From: Hoplostethus atlanticus
Lineage: Eukaryota; Chordata; Actinopteri; Trachichthyiformes; Trachichthyidae
NCBI GenBank assembly: GCA_034670405.1
Contig: JAXDDX010000023.1
Span: 577,501 to 641,500, forward strand
Direction of reading: 5' to 3'
DNA: 64,000 nucleotides
Below, in pieces: positions 1 through 24,102 of this stretch (positions within the stretch are counted from its first letter, which is position 1; the number at the start of each line of letters is the position of its first letter). Below the pieces are notes generated by a model, which ran no database searches, was not told the origin of the DNA, and saw nothing but the letters and a program-made list of their open reading frames with translations. The translations under genes were made by a program, and so were the position numbers.

Positions 1-13465
<13,465 letters not shown>

Positions 13466-14725
13466 AACCCTACTCTCACTCAAAGAGAGAAACAGAGAGA
13501 GAGAGAGAGAGAAAGGGACTGACAATTTCATATGGTGCTAAAGTTTTCAACTTTTTATACTATGTGCAAAACTCATACTCAAGCATCTTGATTGTAATAT
13601 ATTGCCAAAGACCTTACCGTCGTCTTTTCTGTCTTTTCTCAATCTTTGGCAGGTTTGCCGTTTGCCAAATCTGTCAAGCTGCCAGTCGTTTTGCAGACTT
13701 TCTTTCTTTTCTTTCTTTCTTTCTTATTTACCGAAGTATTTTTCAGCTTGGATATTGCTAATCTATTTTGCTTTTATATGTACCACTTTGTAGAGTGAGT
13801 CTCTAGCCAAGCCAAGCTGTGTTCCCTTATGGATTGGACGGTGGCAAGGTGCTACGCAGGTCACTGCACAAGTCTGGGTTGGGGATTGGTGCTCTGCTGT
13901 ACTCTCTCTAAGCCTCTTGGTCTTTGACCTCTTGACCTCCCAATTTGAATGTTAATTTTCATGAGAATTATGAATTATTCATGAAAGTCTGAAAAAAAAA
14001 GGAATAACCCTTTGCAGCACTAGAAGTCAAATCCGGGCACTTTTTACCACCCAATTTCTAATGTGGTTGGAAAAATATTGCAGCAGATCTTTAAAATAGG
14101 TGATCCTTGCACGTTTTTTCAACATTTGATGTATATTATTTTTAAAGACCTGATTTGATAAAATGTTGAAATCCAGTGCAAAACATAACAGAAGACATCC
14201 GATCCTCACATGGGACGTGTGGTAAATTCCAGCACTGAGAATGTTGTTGTTTTTTTGTTGATATCGTTTAAAGTGTTATATTCCTTCCCTATTACCGGAC
14301 ATATCTTATTGCGTTACTGTGTTGTAATTATCTCAGGGCAAAATCATCCAGTCTTGTACACACCTGACAAATTCCTATGTAGTGTACAGGAATGACTCAG
14401 ACTATTCCTTATCAATAGGCTCACTCAGCACGTGCAGTTTCGTTTGTATCTATAAACCAATCAACATACAATGACCAAACTGTTTTCATTTGCTCCATTA
14501 AAGTACAGATCAAACTGTCTACCACACTGTCAGTGACATTTTTGCACATGATCACTTTGCACCAAACACACTTTGCCTCCTGTGTGCTGGAGCCATGTCA
14601 CTGCCGTTTCCATCCTGAGCGAACAGTGAGCCAACATCTCCATCTACTGGTGGAAGTATCGGCAGACGACGGTCTACTGTATCTCAATGTTAAGCTGAAT
14701 AAACACTTTATCTATTTTCCTTTCA
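13466..14725 (+). other. fbln2: putative fbln2 3'UTR
   Basis: Non-coding sequence directly after the stop. It includes a short (GA)n patch at about 13494-13512 and a CTTT-rich patch at about 13697-13724. The end is inferred from the first good AATAAA at 14698-14703; the true cleavage site is unproved. Confidence 0.45.
14698..14703 (+). terminator. candidate fbln2 polyadenylation signal
   Basis: AATAAA in the context AGCTGAATAAACACTTT, about 1.23 kb after the fbln2 stop, followed by T-rich sequence. It is the first canonical hexamer on the + strand that I see after the stop. Confidence 0.4.
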
Positions 14726-15717
14726 GTACGTCAACATTGCAACGCACGTGCAGCTTTGTAAAGCGGCTCTGATTTCAGATGTTATTTTAGACCTGGCTCA
14801 CATTAAGTCTGACCGGTCCTTATCCTCGCTCCTTTCATCTCCCCATTTCACTGCTCCCGAGTGTACATCGAGTGTGTGTTACACCCTGCATCACTCCCAC
14901 CCGGAAAGGGTGTGTGTTGTTGTACCACGGCTCTATTAATACATAGTGCACAGCCCAACAGATAGCCTTTAAACTGGAAAGTAGGGTGGATAAATCTCTG
15001 ACAGGTCACCATGTAAATAAATACTAGGGTTGGGCCGATATCGGTTTTGCAAGGCCGATACTAGTACCACTACAAAATACAAGTATTTTTTAAAACCCTG
15101 CCAAGAAATAAAACAAAGTCATAAAATTCCATTGCAGGTTTTAGGGATTGTTTTTATGCAGCTGTGGTGAGGAGGAACCTCCAACACTGACTGGCTGGAT
15201 ATCGTTCTAACCCTGATAGATACTGTATATAAATCAATACATTCATCACCTAATTGTCTTGATAGTCAGTATTTGTCTTCAGTCTTTATTGTAACGCTGG
15301 ATGACAGTTGAAAAAATTGCACACATTGCAATACAATTCAGCAAGACAGAAACATTACCTGAAGTTCCCTGAGTGTCCAAGTGCAGTCAACCCTAGTCCA
15401 GCAGGTTTGTGTCTGTTGTTTTTGATTCGTGACAGTGGTGACACACTGCAGAGCCAGAGGGAAGAAACCATCCAACCCACATGTCTGTTTAACCCCTGTG
15501 ACCTTACTGCTTTGACCAATGACACAGTTCAGAGTGCTTTTATGTTTATGTCAGGTTAGCGGACCACAGAACAACACAGTGCTGACTCAATGAAAGGCCT
15601 GTAAAACAGCCTCATCAACATTGAAATACAGTATCTCAGTATATACAGTACACAGTGACCACTTTGGTAATCCACAAGATTACTGACATCTGACATCTGT
15701 GTTGCTGTGGTGTTTTT

Positions 15718-15784
15718 CACCTGTCAATCAAACAGTATCTCCAGTACTGTGACGTCTTTCTCCTTGGACTTTGTGTTGATGAAG
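15718..15784 (-). repeat. fragment of dispersed repeat family A
   Basis: CACCTGTCA.TCAAACAG...CCAGTA..GTGACGTCTTTCTCCTTGGACTT.. matches one end of the copies at 46152-46495 and 50127-50419, in the orientation of the latter. Confidence 0.6.
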
Positions 15785-18214
15785 ACACCTCAAATATGAC
15801 AAACTAATCTAAAAACAACTGACACATTACATTACTGATTACAATTTTGAAGAGGCTAACTAGTATGGAATACATTTGTACAGTAACCTACCCAACGCTG
15901 CAAGAAGAAATGGTCCATAGGCTTTGCTGTCTTTTGAGTGGGTGAGCTGGGGTGACACGGGGCTCCACTGGGTGGCCTCTTTCCTCTCCTGCTGAAGCCC
16001 AAACACATCCGGCTATTGAGGTGGCAACCCACACATGTAGGGTGTGATCTCTGGTTATCGTCTTTCCTGCACAGATCTGTCAAGACCGCTGCGTGACATG
16101 TTGCCCCACCAGGTTCACACTAGAGCAGCCAAACCTCTAACTAGCTTTATTCCACTGCTGTCTAGTTTTACTGTACTGATTTCACACAAGAATCACAACT
16201 GTAAATACTGTAAGAACTGCTTCAGTATATATCAATATTTATAATTTTAACAACTTGAAAAGCCATTGTATAATTACTTAGAATCCATCCATTCAGACTT
16301 GCTAAATAAGGGTTGAAAGAAAATGAAGCATGTTTAAAAGATTTATAGGGTTAATCATTATTTTAAACCACATCTGGACAATGCCAAATAGTCTGGTCGT
16401 AAATTTAACCTTTCGGCTCAAGTACATATAAATGCTTATAACTTCTTTAGTTTTAATTTTGTGAAATACTGAATAGCACTTTTTTAGGATGGACTGGGGC
16501 CACGGTTGTGGTGTGGTGTTGGGTACTCAGCCGAGGGCAGAAGGAGGATTTCTACCGACCGTTCTGCTGATACTGTAGGTTACACAGGAAGATGAGGTGT
16601 CAGGGATGAAGATTAATTTCTTGCCTGGTATTGTTTCGGGTTTGTCATGTAACAAAAGTCCTGTGTGAACTGTGTTTGACAGTAACATTATTTTCTTGGT
16701 TTGACTCTCTGTGTTTCAAGACAACCAATCCACGTTTATTAGCTCTTAACCTCAGATTTAGAATTTCTCTTCATCCATAAAATATATGGGTTTGATATCG
16801 GCCTTTTATTAAATATTGGACCACAGCTAATAAAGACAAATGTGAATTTCTTTACAGACTTTATTTTTTCATTTAATGGTTCAATAATGTTTTTGAATTC
16901 TTCATTTAAAGGCATCAATCTATCCCAGATCTCCCTCTACCACTGAAGAGGCGTGGTGGGAAAAGAGCTGCTTGTCTGCCTTCGATCCAGCCCAAATAAA
17001 AAGCTGTCCTAGTTTAGTGAAAAGGCCTAACAGTGACAGCTAACCAATGCCTGTGTTCCTAAATGGAGACCATCGGGGATGTGTGCAGATCAGCAGATCA
17101 GGCATTATCCACTTCTGATGTTGAGCACTCAGGCCGGCTTTGATCTTAAACTGAGATGTGAAGAAAGGGGAGCTGTTACCTGTGGACGGTGAATTGGGTT
17201 CAACCACTAGCACTGGGCTGTAGATAAACCGAGAGAGGTTTTACTTCAAATACCCTCAGGCTGTGGAGCAAATTGAACTCCTCCATGCTTCACTGCATCA
17301 GGCTGTAAACTAACAGTACCTGCCACAGTGGCTTGTTTTGCGGCTGGATTAAACATGTTTCCCTAAATGGAACGGCCCTTCCTCAATTATCTTCCCGGTG
17401 CAGAGTGGACATCAAATTAGTGTCTAAATCACATCAGCGGTCAGTTCACAGTCTGGCACAGTCAGTTGCTCTCTCCGGGGATGTTTCCCATTTGCCGGTT
17501 CTGTCAGCCCAGCAGAAACCGGCATGCCCGTGGCATCTTGCCGCTTGAATCGGCTGGCCTTCTTGTTACTAGACCGCAGCTTAGACCACAAGGCTGCTCC
17601 TCTGACGTCTGGCTACCTGATCCGTTAGCTTAGGCGGTCATCATCTGAGGGGGATTTCGCACATCTGCCTGTTTCCTTCCAGCAGGTAAAGGGCTCAGAT
17701 CTTCTCCTTGGTGAAAGGAATTAAAGGTGAAACACATATCGAGGTGTCAACACGTTCTCTTTTAGGGTCTATGTGACGTGTAAGAGTCATGTTTCCTGTT
17801 TCCACCTAAAAGTTAGCACATTTTTCAATATATACTTAGAATATATTGTGGTACAAAACAGTCACAATACTCCTTGTGAAGTTAAAGGAATGTATTGTGA
17901 AATATTTTATTGGCATAATAGCAAATATGGTCATATTTACTTGTATGTATATATACTTAAATATTTACTTACAGCACATATTTCATATTTAGTGATCCAT
18001 ATTTAAGTGAGCAATCGAGACTGTTAGTAACATCTGTAAGTGACAAATGTAACTAAATCCCTATTTGTTAGTGATTTATACTCTTTGCCATACTCTTTCC
18101 AGCTCTTACTCATATGTTGAAATTGTCGAAATGTGAAAGTTGAAAAGTGTTTTCATAACCCCACAATTGTATGTATTTGTATGTATGTAGTATTTATTTT
18201 TTTCATTTCTTCAT

Positions 18215-18292
18215 ATTCTGTTATACTTTTCTCTGCTGTAACCTTTTGCTTTTGCTGTTTTGCTGTTTTCGCATGGGGATCAATAAAGCTGC
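18215..18292 (+). repeat. possible LINE 3' tail fragment
   Basis: T- and C-rich sequence ending GCATGGGGATCAATAAAGCT, a form common at the 3' ends of fish non-LTR retroelements. There is no coding part, so the assignment is tentative. Confidence 0.35.
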
Positions 18293-20301
18293 AAATGGGT
18301 AAGAAAGCTCACAAGTCAATATCAATTCAGACTAAATCAGCAGAATTTTCTGGCTTTAGACGTTTAATTAATCACATTAAAGGAAACCATGTACAACTAC
18401 TATGCTTTAATACCGTTCATGTCTGATGTCATGACGATATTGCATCATGACAATATCAGATGTCAAATGTCATGAGCATGCTGGGGCTGTACCAACATGC
18501 TTGTCTTGTAAAGCACATAATGGAGTGATGGCATATCAGCCTGGCCTGGTAGTTGTCTGGAGCTTCGTGGTAACACCAGTGAGACGCAGGTAGACAATAG
18601 AGGGCAGCAGATTGTACTAATCCACCGGCCGCAGTATGTCGATGAAAGAATGTTCACTTGCACAATACACTTGCGTAACCTGTCTGAGCGTCAGCACATC
18701 AAATGCATGCCTACATTTTCCATTCCAGCACATGCTTGATGGTGAGCAAAAACACATCCCAGAGGACAAACCTTTTGCCCAGAGTCGTCTTTCCTTCATC
18801 TCTTTGAGAAACAGGGAAGATCTCAGTTTTGTATCATTTTGTGATCACCTCCGTCTGAAATGTTTCTCCTAAAACTCCCTTAGAAGCAAGGAGGAGATAA
18901 CAGAGGATAAATTCTTGAGACTTTATGAGATAAATGAAGATGTTAACATGTGACATATATAACGTTAATAAGCTCCTCCTATATGGCTTCAATAGGAAAA
19001 TGCAGCAGGCTGTGAAAACTGCATCTTTGGTCTCACATTGAGGAGAGTTAAATTACACTTATTTCAGATCATTCAGAGATCTCTTGTTTTGATCAGAGTG
19101 AGATCAACATGAGCTTCTATGTGGTTGTTTCTCTTGAGTTCTAATAGGAGAAAACACCTTTAGCCTCATCTTGGTGTTAAAAAGAGCTCATTTGTGTCTA
19201 GGAGAAATAAAAGGTAGAAATATGAGATCTCGTCTTGGATTTTGCTTTCCTACGGGACTCCAGTGCTTCTCAAATGCTCTCCTCACCTTTAACTAACACA
19301 ACACGATGCCTCTCATTGGTCAGAATATAATATTGCGACATTCAGAACTACTGGTAGACTATCAGGCTTGCATGAAAAACCTGAGTCAGCTTTTCCAGGG
19401 TTACTGTAAATATGACGCTTTATTTCCTAGCATGGATTCCAACGCCCATGCTGACAACAACACTGGCTCCTGTCATGGGCTCCACTTAAGTGATGCCTCT
19501 CATTGGCTGATTATATGCCATTCATCCTATACTCTGGGTGAGATATCAATGGCTTCTCTTTTGATCACGCTGTAGTAGTCTGCCAGGCCACACTAAACCG
19601 CTGAGAAATCAAAGAGCTTCAAGAGATCCTCGTCTTGTTTTTCACATCGCGTACCTTGCAATTGTCTGTGCACTCACGATTAGTCACTCTTATCTTGCTC
19701 TTCCCGGGTTTAATGGGTTTAGGAATGTTTCTTTATGTGACAAGCAGTGTCTCATTTTCATTAATTCTTGTTTGTCGTAGCTGCAATTGTGCAAACGTTA
19801 TTTCAGGTGATAGAGTATTTCTCTTGGATAGGCGCGTTATGGAAAATTCCCCATCTCGTTTTTTTTTTTTACCATAATTGCTCCCAGAGCTCCTCTTAAT
19901 TATACAGTATATGTGGAAAGGTACACAGATTGAAAAATGCAATTATACAAAAAATAACATAACTGAGATAAGATTTGCATTTTTTGGTTTGAAAAACAAA
20001 CAGTGCGGTCGATGGAGCATTCTTTGGTGGAAACTCCTACATGTTATATCCGTTAGGTAATAGATATAATGGTTGTATTATATCCACTAAGGTCACAGAC
20101 GTTTACCCGTAACAAAACAACGCCCCGAGTGGATTCTTAACATTCCCAGAAGAGTCGGTATGAGTTTGTCTAACAAGTTTGCATTGTGGCTGTAGAGTCA
20201 GGGCGGCCATTTAAGGGCAATGGACAAAAGCCTGACAATAACCCAAGATATTCTGGATGAAAATTGTTTTGACGGTGAGGAAGAGGAACGGAGCAGGAGG
20301 T

Positions 20302-20354
20302 CCCTGATCCCCTTCCCTGATCCCCTTCCCTGATCCCCTTTCCCGATCCCCTTG
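20302..20354 (+). repeat. minisatellite, unit CCCTGATCCCCTT
   Basis: About four consecutive copies of a 13-base unit, with one 14-base variant and one degenerate copy. Confidence 0.85.
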
Positions 20355-20494
20355 CCCCTCCCCGCTGATCATGTAAGCTGCTACCTTACAAAGCTGTGGG
20401 TTTCTCCCCTTGGAGCATTATAGGAAAGGAAAGTGATGTTCAGCAGGTTGGGTGGCCTCAGCCTACCGCACTCACAACTAGGGTTAGTGTGATA

Positions 20495-21447
20495 TACACC
20501 GATCAGCCATAACATTAAAACCACCTGCCTAATATTGTGTAGGTCCCCCTTGTGCCGCCAAAACAGCTCTGACCCGTCGAGGCATGGACTCCACAAGACC
20601 TCTGAAGGTGTCCTGTGGTATCTGGCACCAAGACGTTAGCAGCAGATCCTTAAGTCCTGTAAGGTGCGAGGTGGGGCCTCCATGGATCGGACTTGTTTTT
20701 CCAGCACATCCCACAGATGCTCGATCGGATTGAGATCTGGGGAATTTGGAGGCCAAGTCAACACCTTGAACTCTTTGTCATGTTCCTCAAACCATTCCTG
20801 AACAATTTTTGCAGTGTGGCAGGGCTCATTATCCTGCTGAAAGAGGCCACTGTCATCAGGGAATACCGTTGCCATGAAGGGGTGTACTTGGTCTGCAACA
20901 ATGTTTAGGTAGGTGGTACGCGTCAAAGTAACATCCACATGAATTCCAGGACCCAAGGTTTCCCAGTAGAACATTGCCCAGAGCGTCACACTGCCTCCGC
21001 CGGCTTGCCTTCTTCCCATAGTGCATCCTGGTGCCATCTCTTCCCCAGGTAAACGACGCACACGCACCCGGCCGTCCACATGATGTAAAATAAAACGTGA
21101 TTCATCAGACCAGGCCACCTTCTTCCATTGGTCCATGGTCCAGTTCTGACGCTCACGTGCCCATTGTAGGCGCTTTCGGTGGTGGACAGCATGGAGAGTG
21201 CCCATGCTGTCCACCACCGAAAGCATGGGCACTCTGACCAGTCTGCGGCTACGCAGCCCCATACACAGCAAGCTGCGATGCACTGTGTGTTCTGACACCT
21301 TTCTATCATAGTCAGCATTAACTTTTTCAGCAATTTGTGCAACAGTAGCTCTTCTGTGGGATCGGACCAGACGGGCTAGCCTTCGCTCCCCACGTGCATC
21401 AATGAGCCTTGGCCATGACCCTGTCGCCGGATCACCGGTTGTCCTTC
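20495..21447 (-). mobile_element. truncated Tc1/mariner-type transposon
   Basis: One end is present: TACACCGATCAGCCATAACA from 20495, preceded by TA, is the terminal inverted repeat of a Tc1-related family abundant in fish genomes. A transposase remnant follows on the - strand. The other end is missing: near 21447 the homology stops and unrelated GC-rich sequence begins, and no inverse TIR copy is found downstream to 22200. This is a dead copy. Confidence 0.85.
20529..21447 (-). pseudogene. Tc1-type transposase, broken
   Basis: Cut-and-paste transposase remnant. The long open frame (21544-20636) has a family-like part from about residue 42 (PRLIDARGERRLARLVRS), a remnant of the DNA-binding region, then the catalytic motifs WSDESRF (D at about 21104-21106), QQDNEPCHTA (D at about 20831-20833) and SPDLNPIEHLW (E at about 20720-20722). 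I count 36 residues between the second D and the E, rather than the 34 of classical Tc1, which suggests the DD36E relatives. The N-terminal helix-turn-helix part is replaced by flanking sequence. A frameshift near 20650 displaces the C-terminus, whose continuation (DLLLTSWCQIPQDTFRGL) lies in another frame ending at 20529. An in-frame inverted duplication sits at 21173-21235. Confidence 0.85.
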
Positions 21448-21935
21448 TGTGGCCGACTGGGGCAGGGAGTAGGTGAGGCGTAGGCTGGGTCCAGGTGAGA
21501 GTCAAGTCAGTGATTCTCCCTAGACCCAGCACGGATGCGGCCAATTGGGGCTGATTGCAGCCAAACCTTTTAACCTGTGTGTGACTGTGTGAGAGGCTGA
21601 TGGAATGACTGAGTCTGACAGGCGATCGAGAGGATCAGGAGTAGGACTGTCAGCAGGAGAGAGAGCCAACGAGACCAGCAGCAGCGACCAACCGAGGTCC
21701 GCGGAGGACGCAGCCAGGGGAAGTCGGGATTGGAGCGGGATGCTCCTGGAAGCCTGGCAGACTGGCCGGCTTTGGTGCTCCGCGGCTGGCCCATTGGGAC
21801 AAAGGGAGGGTCGCCAGCCGAAGGAGACGGCGCTGGGAGCGGCCGTCAAGTTCTGGCCGAATTATATTGACTCTGTGCAAATAAAACAGTCTGCTGGCCT
21901 GTTGACTCTGCCTCCTGCCTGTGTTTCTGTCCTCA
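21448..21935 (+). mobile_element. LTR-like GC-rich block next to the transposon
   Basis: GC-rich sequence abutting the truncated transposon. It contains GGCCAATTGGGGCTGATTG near 21539-21557 and an AATAAA at 21880-21885, followed by CAGTCTGCTGG and a pyrimidine-rich end, an order like U3-R-U5 of a retroviral-type LTR. No internal gag/pol, second LTR or target duplication is seen. A solo LTR or LTR fragment is the best guess. Open frames in it have no family motifs. Confidence 0.35.
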
Positions 21936-23486
21936 ATTTGACCATACAGTGGGAAGGTTATTAGGACTACAGCAGTTCACCTTCAGTCAGCCATTGAGAT
22001 GCTTGTTCACAAACACATTGATTCTATCATTGGAGAGCATGGCCTGCAATGGCTGCGAAACTGTTCTTGGCTACAGCCTGTGGCGGCCACGCTTCACTGC
22101 GACCCAGTGTACCTTAACATTATGGTGGTGTGCTTGATGCTAATTCAAATTTGGATGTTCTGAAGGCTTTGTGCCGCAGGTCTTCACGGCCGGTCTAAGA
22201 TCAAGAGGCAATCAGGTGGAGTTTCGCCTTTTAGCCTCTTTATAGTGCATTTCTTCCTTCCTCTTCTTCTAAGAACCATGATGTGTGAAAAAGCAGAGAA
22301 GTTGTGAGAATGGACTGCAATCTAAATGATTTCGGGCCGTATCCCTAGTAATGATACTGATAAAAAACAGCGATTCCTGGATAGTGATGGTGGCCTGGGT
22401 AGTGGCTTTTCCAGAGCTGCCCTTTCAGAAAGGCTTTTTTAACCTTCTGGACATTACAGCCCCCCAGCATGCTGTCTCAGGTGATGTGCTGTAACCACCG
22501 TCTTCCTCTTCGTCTATCAGCCTTGTCAGGGTGTGATGGTACATTCTGTACATGGGAACTACCTGAAAGAAAAGGTAGAGTAGACCAGGTTCCCTGACAG
22601 CTGGGAGCAGGTACAATGCTAGGAGCCCTGTTGCTCATTAAAAGGTCTGGTGATGTGAAAGGAGTGAACCAAGCAGAATGAGTACTAATACATCATATAC
22701 TGTGTATATATATGACCAGGAAGGGAGAGACTTTCCATGACATACCAAGCACTCACTTGCCCTTCGGGTGTGATGGCACATTTATCATACCTTACCGTAT
22801 TTATTAGAAGAATATTTCTTCTACCAATTATTTCATGTTGTTGGCCTTTCTTTTTACTTTCTTTTATCCATGTGCTGTAGCTGTAGTAAAGGTTGGGATA
22901 GGTGCATTCCTTTGTCTTAAAAAAATACTGCTTTTCAGGATTTGATTTGCTTGACATGTCATCTTGATAGCCTCATTCTGGTTCACACAGCCCCTGCTTC
23001 CCCTGGCTAAGGGAGAAATATTACCTTCCTGCATCTTGGAAATGTTTTTCTTCCCAGGTTCACTGGAGACTAACCGCCTCATGAGAGCTAACAGAAACAG
23101 AAGCACTATAGGAAATGGGTCTCATCATTTATATCCATAGAGTCAGTAATGTGTGATGAAGACATTACTTTTGCTGAGCGACTTCACACTCATAGAAAAT
23201 ATCAGGGCCACCTTCCTACTGTTGAGTTGCACCTCACTCTGCACAATCCATGTCCATGATTGTCAGGAGGACTGAAACCCTTTAACCGTCATCTCACCTT
23301 CATCTCCATCTCCTCTTTATGACTGAAGTGGATTTAATAGGTGAAATCAACAAGGAATCACAGCCTATTTCATGGAAAGAGCCGGCCCCCCTTATGTTTA
23401 CACAGTGTACTAAGTGTACACAGATTTACATGGCTGGGTTTAATAGTCTTCAAAATTGTAGATAAATTGTGCTACTCTCCTTCGGT

Positions 23487-23555
23487 GCACAGGAAGTGAT
23501 GCGTTTTACGTTTCCATTTGGAATGAAGAAGAAGAACTGGGTATCGCTTTAATGT
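23487..23555 (+). repeat. fragment of dispersed repeat family A
   Basis: GCACAGGAAGTGATGCGTTTTACGTTTC...GAAGAAGAACTGGGTA matches the middle of the copy at 46152-46495, including the GAAGAAGAACTGGGTA block that the copy at 50127 lacks. Confidence 0.6.
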
Positions 23556-24037
23556 TTCTACTCAAACCAGACAACCTATGTTTTAAATATGAGGCAAACT
23601 CCCTCACAGCGTCATGCATGTATGATGTAATGTGACAGGCCTGCGTTTAGCCCATATTGGTCGGTGAGTATCATTCACTGCATTGCATCAAACGAAACGC
23701 CCGGCTCAAAGGAAAGACGAATCTCTGTCTTTCATGTGAGGTAATGAAGTTCAGAGACTGAGCGGTGTGTTTGATGTTTTCCAGCAGTGTGTTTGGTGAG
23801 GCTGGAGGGGCTCGTCTCTTGAGTCGGCCTGGGTGCTGCAGGTCAGACGGTGGGTCAGTCTGACAGCGCAGGCCTTTGTACTCAACAAGTGATGCTCACA
23901 CAGGTACGCCGTGCTGCTTTGATCCTCGGGTCAGCAGAATCACCCACAGGTCATCCAGACCTGCGATTAGGAAGCCCTCAGAAAAGCAAAGCGGCGTTGA
24001 GAAAGAGATATTTCAGCCTCAGAGAGCAAAGCGAGAA

Positions 24038-24102
24038 GTCGTAAAGTCACAATAGAATGAAAAAGGAAAAGGTCCTTTTTCATTTTATTGTGGCTTTATG
24101 AC
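24038..24102. repeat. hairpin with 29-base arms
   Basis: Arms 24038-24066 and 24074-24102 are reverse complements with three mismatches, all transitions, around a 7-base loop. The core is CACAATA(G/A)AATGAAAAAGG. It is probably a small fold-back repeat. Confidence 0.85.

Larger units (their letters stand above)
14726..20494. other. intergenic region between fbln2 and the transposon
   Basis: No supportable gene. It contains a fragment of the dispersed repeat at 15718-15784, a GGCCGATATCGG-containing fragment near 15025-15070 (a similar motif recurs near 29515-29575), a LINE-tail-like GGGGATCAATAAAG at about 18276-18289, and a 25-base near-direct repeat (GATGCCTCTCATTGG...) at about 19304 and 19493. 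It ends with a 13-base tandem repeat at about 20302-20354. Open frames are short and lack family motifs. Confidence 0.7.

Noticed and set aside
21605-21964. 119-codon open frame on the + strand
   Set aside because: It lies in a GC-rich LTR-like block where stop codons are rare, with open frames on both strands. No protein family motif.
22100-22140. Apparent second transposon end (CTTAACATTATGGT)
   Set aside because: It matches only a few bases of the TIR at 20495 and does not continue into it, so the transposon's other end is considered lost.
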